The notes under the pieces: model-generated
What the model saw: the letters and a program-made list of their open reading frames with translations, nothing else
What the model was told of the DNA's origin: nothing
Database searches by the model: none
Translations under genes and position numbers: made by a program
Part shown: one piece after another, positions 49,233-50,251 of the stretch
Position numbering within the stretch: position 1 is the stretch's first letter
Layout: every line of letters begins with the position of its first letter
From: DASUPK01 sp963736685
GTDB taxonomy: Bacteria; Actinomycetota; Thermoleophilia; Solirubrobacterales; 70-9
Assembly (NCBI GenBank): GCA_963736685.1
Contig: CAVTPZ010000030.1
Coordinates: forward strand, 1 to 50,251
DNA length: 50,251 bases
Direction of reading: 5' to 3'

Positions 49233-50153
49233 ATGAGCACAACCCCGGAAAAGACCGTGTTGATCACGGGCGCCAACGTCGGGATCGGCAAGGACGTGGC
49301 CCGGCAACTGGCACTACGTCCCGAGATCGCCCGCATCTACCTGGCGTGCCGGAATAAAGAGCGGGCGACAGCGGCAAAGGCCGAGCTCGAAGCGAAGACC
49401 GGCCGGACCATCTTCGACATCGTTCTCATGGACGTTGCCGATCCGGGCTCAGTCCGCGCCGGCCTGGCGGGCATCAACGGATCGATCGACGCGCTGGTCA
49501 TGAACGCCGGTGTCATTGGCCCGCAGTCGATGGCCTTGACCGCTGACGGGGTCACCATCGTGTTCGCGACGAATGTTCTTGGCCACGTCGTCCTCCTAGA
49601 AGGGCTCCTGGCCGAGGACCGACTTGGCGAGGTGGCGGTCTTCGCCGGAAGCGAAGCAGCCAGGGGAATCCCGAAGTTGCGCATGAAACGGCCCTCGTTC
49701 GTCTCAACGTCTGCCGATGAACTCGTCACCGTCATCGACGGCAGCTACTTCGCCGAGGGAAAAGCTGACTTCAACCTAGCCTTCGGGCAGGCTAAGTACA
49801 TCGGCGCCCTCTGGATGGCCTACCTGGCCCGCCAACATCCCGACCGCCGATTCATCACCGTGAGCCCCGGCAACACCACCGGCACCCAAGCACCCAATGA
49901 GCTCAAATTGCCGCTGCGTATGGCGGCCAAATACGTCATGCCCGCCCTGGGTCTCGCCCACAAACTTGACGTGGGCGCGAAGCGACTGGTCGACGGTGTC
50001 ACCGACCCGACCCTGTCCAGCGGCGTGTTCTACGCCAGCGCGGCCAACACGCTTAAGGGTCCCTTGGTCGACCAAGCCGACATCTTCCCCGACCTGGCCA
50101 ACCCGTCGTTTCAGGACCACGCCAACGAAGCCATCCACCGCTTCATCACTTAA
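49233..50153 (+). CDS. short-chain dehydrogenase/reductase-like protein, catalytic Tyr replaced
   Basis: 306 residues. Rossmann fold with TGANVGIG (residues 13-20) for the dinucleotide, NAGV (91-94) and Asn 114. The active-site Y-x-x-x-K is F184-G-Q-A-K188 here: Lys is present but Tyr is Phe, while Tyr 189 follows the Lys. The Ser position is probably S140. Without the Tyr, normal hydride-transfer chemistry is doubtful; a shifted Tyr or a binding-only role is possible. GAGAGG-type ribosome site (GAGGGAAG) before ATG 49233. Divergent from marR. Confidence 0.9.
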   Translation: MSTTPEKTVLITGANVGIGKDVARQLALRPEIARIYLACRNKERATAAKAELEAKTGRTIFDIVLMDVADPGSVRAGLAGINGSIDALVMNAGVIGPQSMALTADGVTIVFATNVLGHVVLLEGLLAEDRLGEVAVFAGSEAARGIPKLRMKRPSFVSTSADELVTVIDGSYFAEGKADFNLAFGQAKYIGALWMAYLARQHPDRRFITVSPGNTTGTQAPNELKLPLRMAAKYVMPALGLAHKLDVGAKRLVDGVTDPTLSSGVFYASAANTLKGPLVDQADIFPDLANPSFQDHANEAIHRFIT

Positions 50154-50154
50154 A

Positions 50155-50177
50155 GGGGGTCCGAAGTGGAGACCCCC
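50155..50177 (+). terminator. hairpin after the dehydrogenase gene
   Basis: GGGGGTC (50155-50161), loop cgaagtgga, GACCCCC (50171-50177), starting two bases after the stop codon. No T-run. Its loop and right arm are the 16-base repeat also seen at 48538. Bases 50178-50251 show no gene. Confidence 0.55.
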
Positions 50178-50251
50178 GTTCGAACGCGACGACGTTCTGA
50201 ACCGCCGGCACTGCTCCGCAGGGCGGGGCCGGCGCTGCGGCGGAAACCTCC

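Noticed and set aside
1..50251. CRISPR array, rRNA operon, or intact integrase/transposase
   Set aside because: No regularly spaced repeats, no rRNA sequence, and no frame with recombinase catalytic residues was recognised.

Overview
The window is high-GC DNA with many GTG/TTG starts and tightly overlapping genes. F420-type (Ddn-like) and WS/DGAT-type enzymes and several secreted proteins with Lys/Arg-rich tails point to an actinobacterium, most likely of the Thermoleophilia/Solirubrobacterales type. That placement is inferred from gene content; no rRNA is present.

Bases 1-23400 look like chromosomal backbone. On the minus strand lies the start of a complex I operon (nuoA-B-C-D and the first 60 codons of the next gene). 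Then come a VOC protein divergent from an HxlR regulator, a flavin reductase, a lipoprotein cytochrome c, serS with a NarL-type response regulator, msrB, a thioesterase-like protein, two membrane-bound c-di-GMP proteins (GGDEF/HD-GYP and PAS/GGDEF/EAL), two tRNA-Ser genes, tandem L,D-transpeptidases, a WS/DGAT acyltransferase with an FMN hydroxy-acid oxidase, and a PlsC-type acyltransferase. serS has no ATG/GTG/TTG at the expected position (an ACG is there), and the hydroxy-acid oxidase seems to carry a one-base frameshift at its 5' end.

From the intact tRNA-Arg(ACG) at 23327-23400 the window becomes accessory DNA. The 3' half of this tRNA recurs as a direct repeat at about 27110-27157, 29581-29627 and 48343-48389, dividing the region into three tandem segments, read here as a stacked array of tRNA-targeting integrative islands. 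No intact integrase is visible. Island A holds a three-gene, translationally coupled cassette: a PKD-ended protein, a 62-aa protein, and a protein with an HExxH-type metallopeptidase motif plus a CFI-box. Island B holds two secreted proteins and a decayed third. Island C (about 18.7 kb) holds two frameshifted glycosyltransferase genes, a COG4705-like membrane fusion protein, tandem 55-aa membrane peptides, a lipoprotein/two-ATPase/FtsX-permease operon followed by a two-component system, an UppP homologue lacking its second catalytic motif, a PIG-V-like mannosyltransferase with a YncE-like propeller, and a DedA protein.

The most coherent new signal is a direct repeat of the form KTCAKG-N5-TTCAGG with an 11-bp period. 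I found it seven times, all in island C, next to genes for envelope proteins and upstream of the lipoprotein-ABC operon that leads into the island's own OmpR/PhoB-type regulator. This suggests a self-contained, island-borne envelope regulon. A second signal is a family of small palindromes (GCTTT-ccatgc-AAAGC) and a gapless 168-bp module placed at the right ends of islands B and C.

The right end (48600-50251) holds a MarR regulator divergent from a short-chain dehydrogenase whose catalytic Tyr position is Phe. Both may belong to a further island running off the window.
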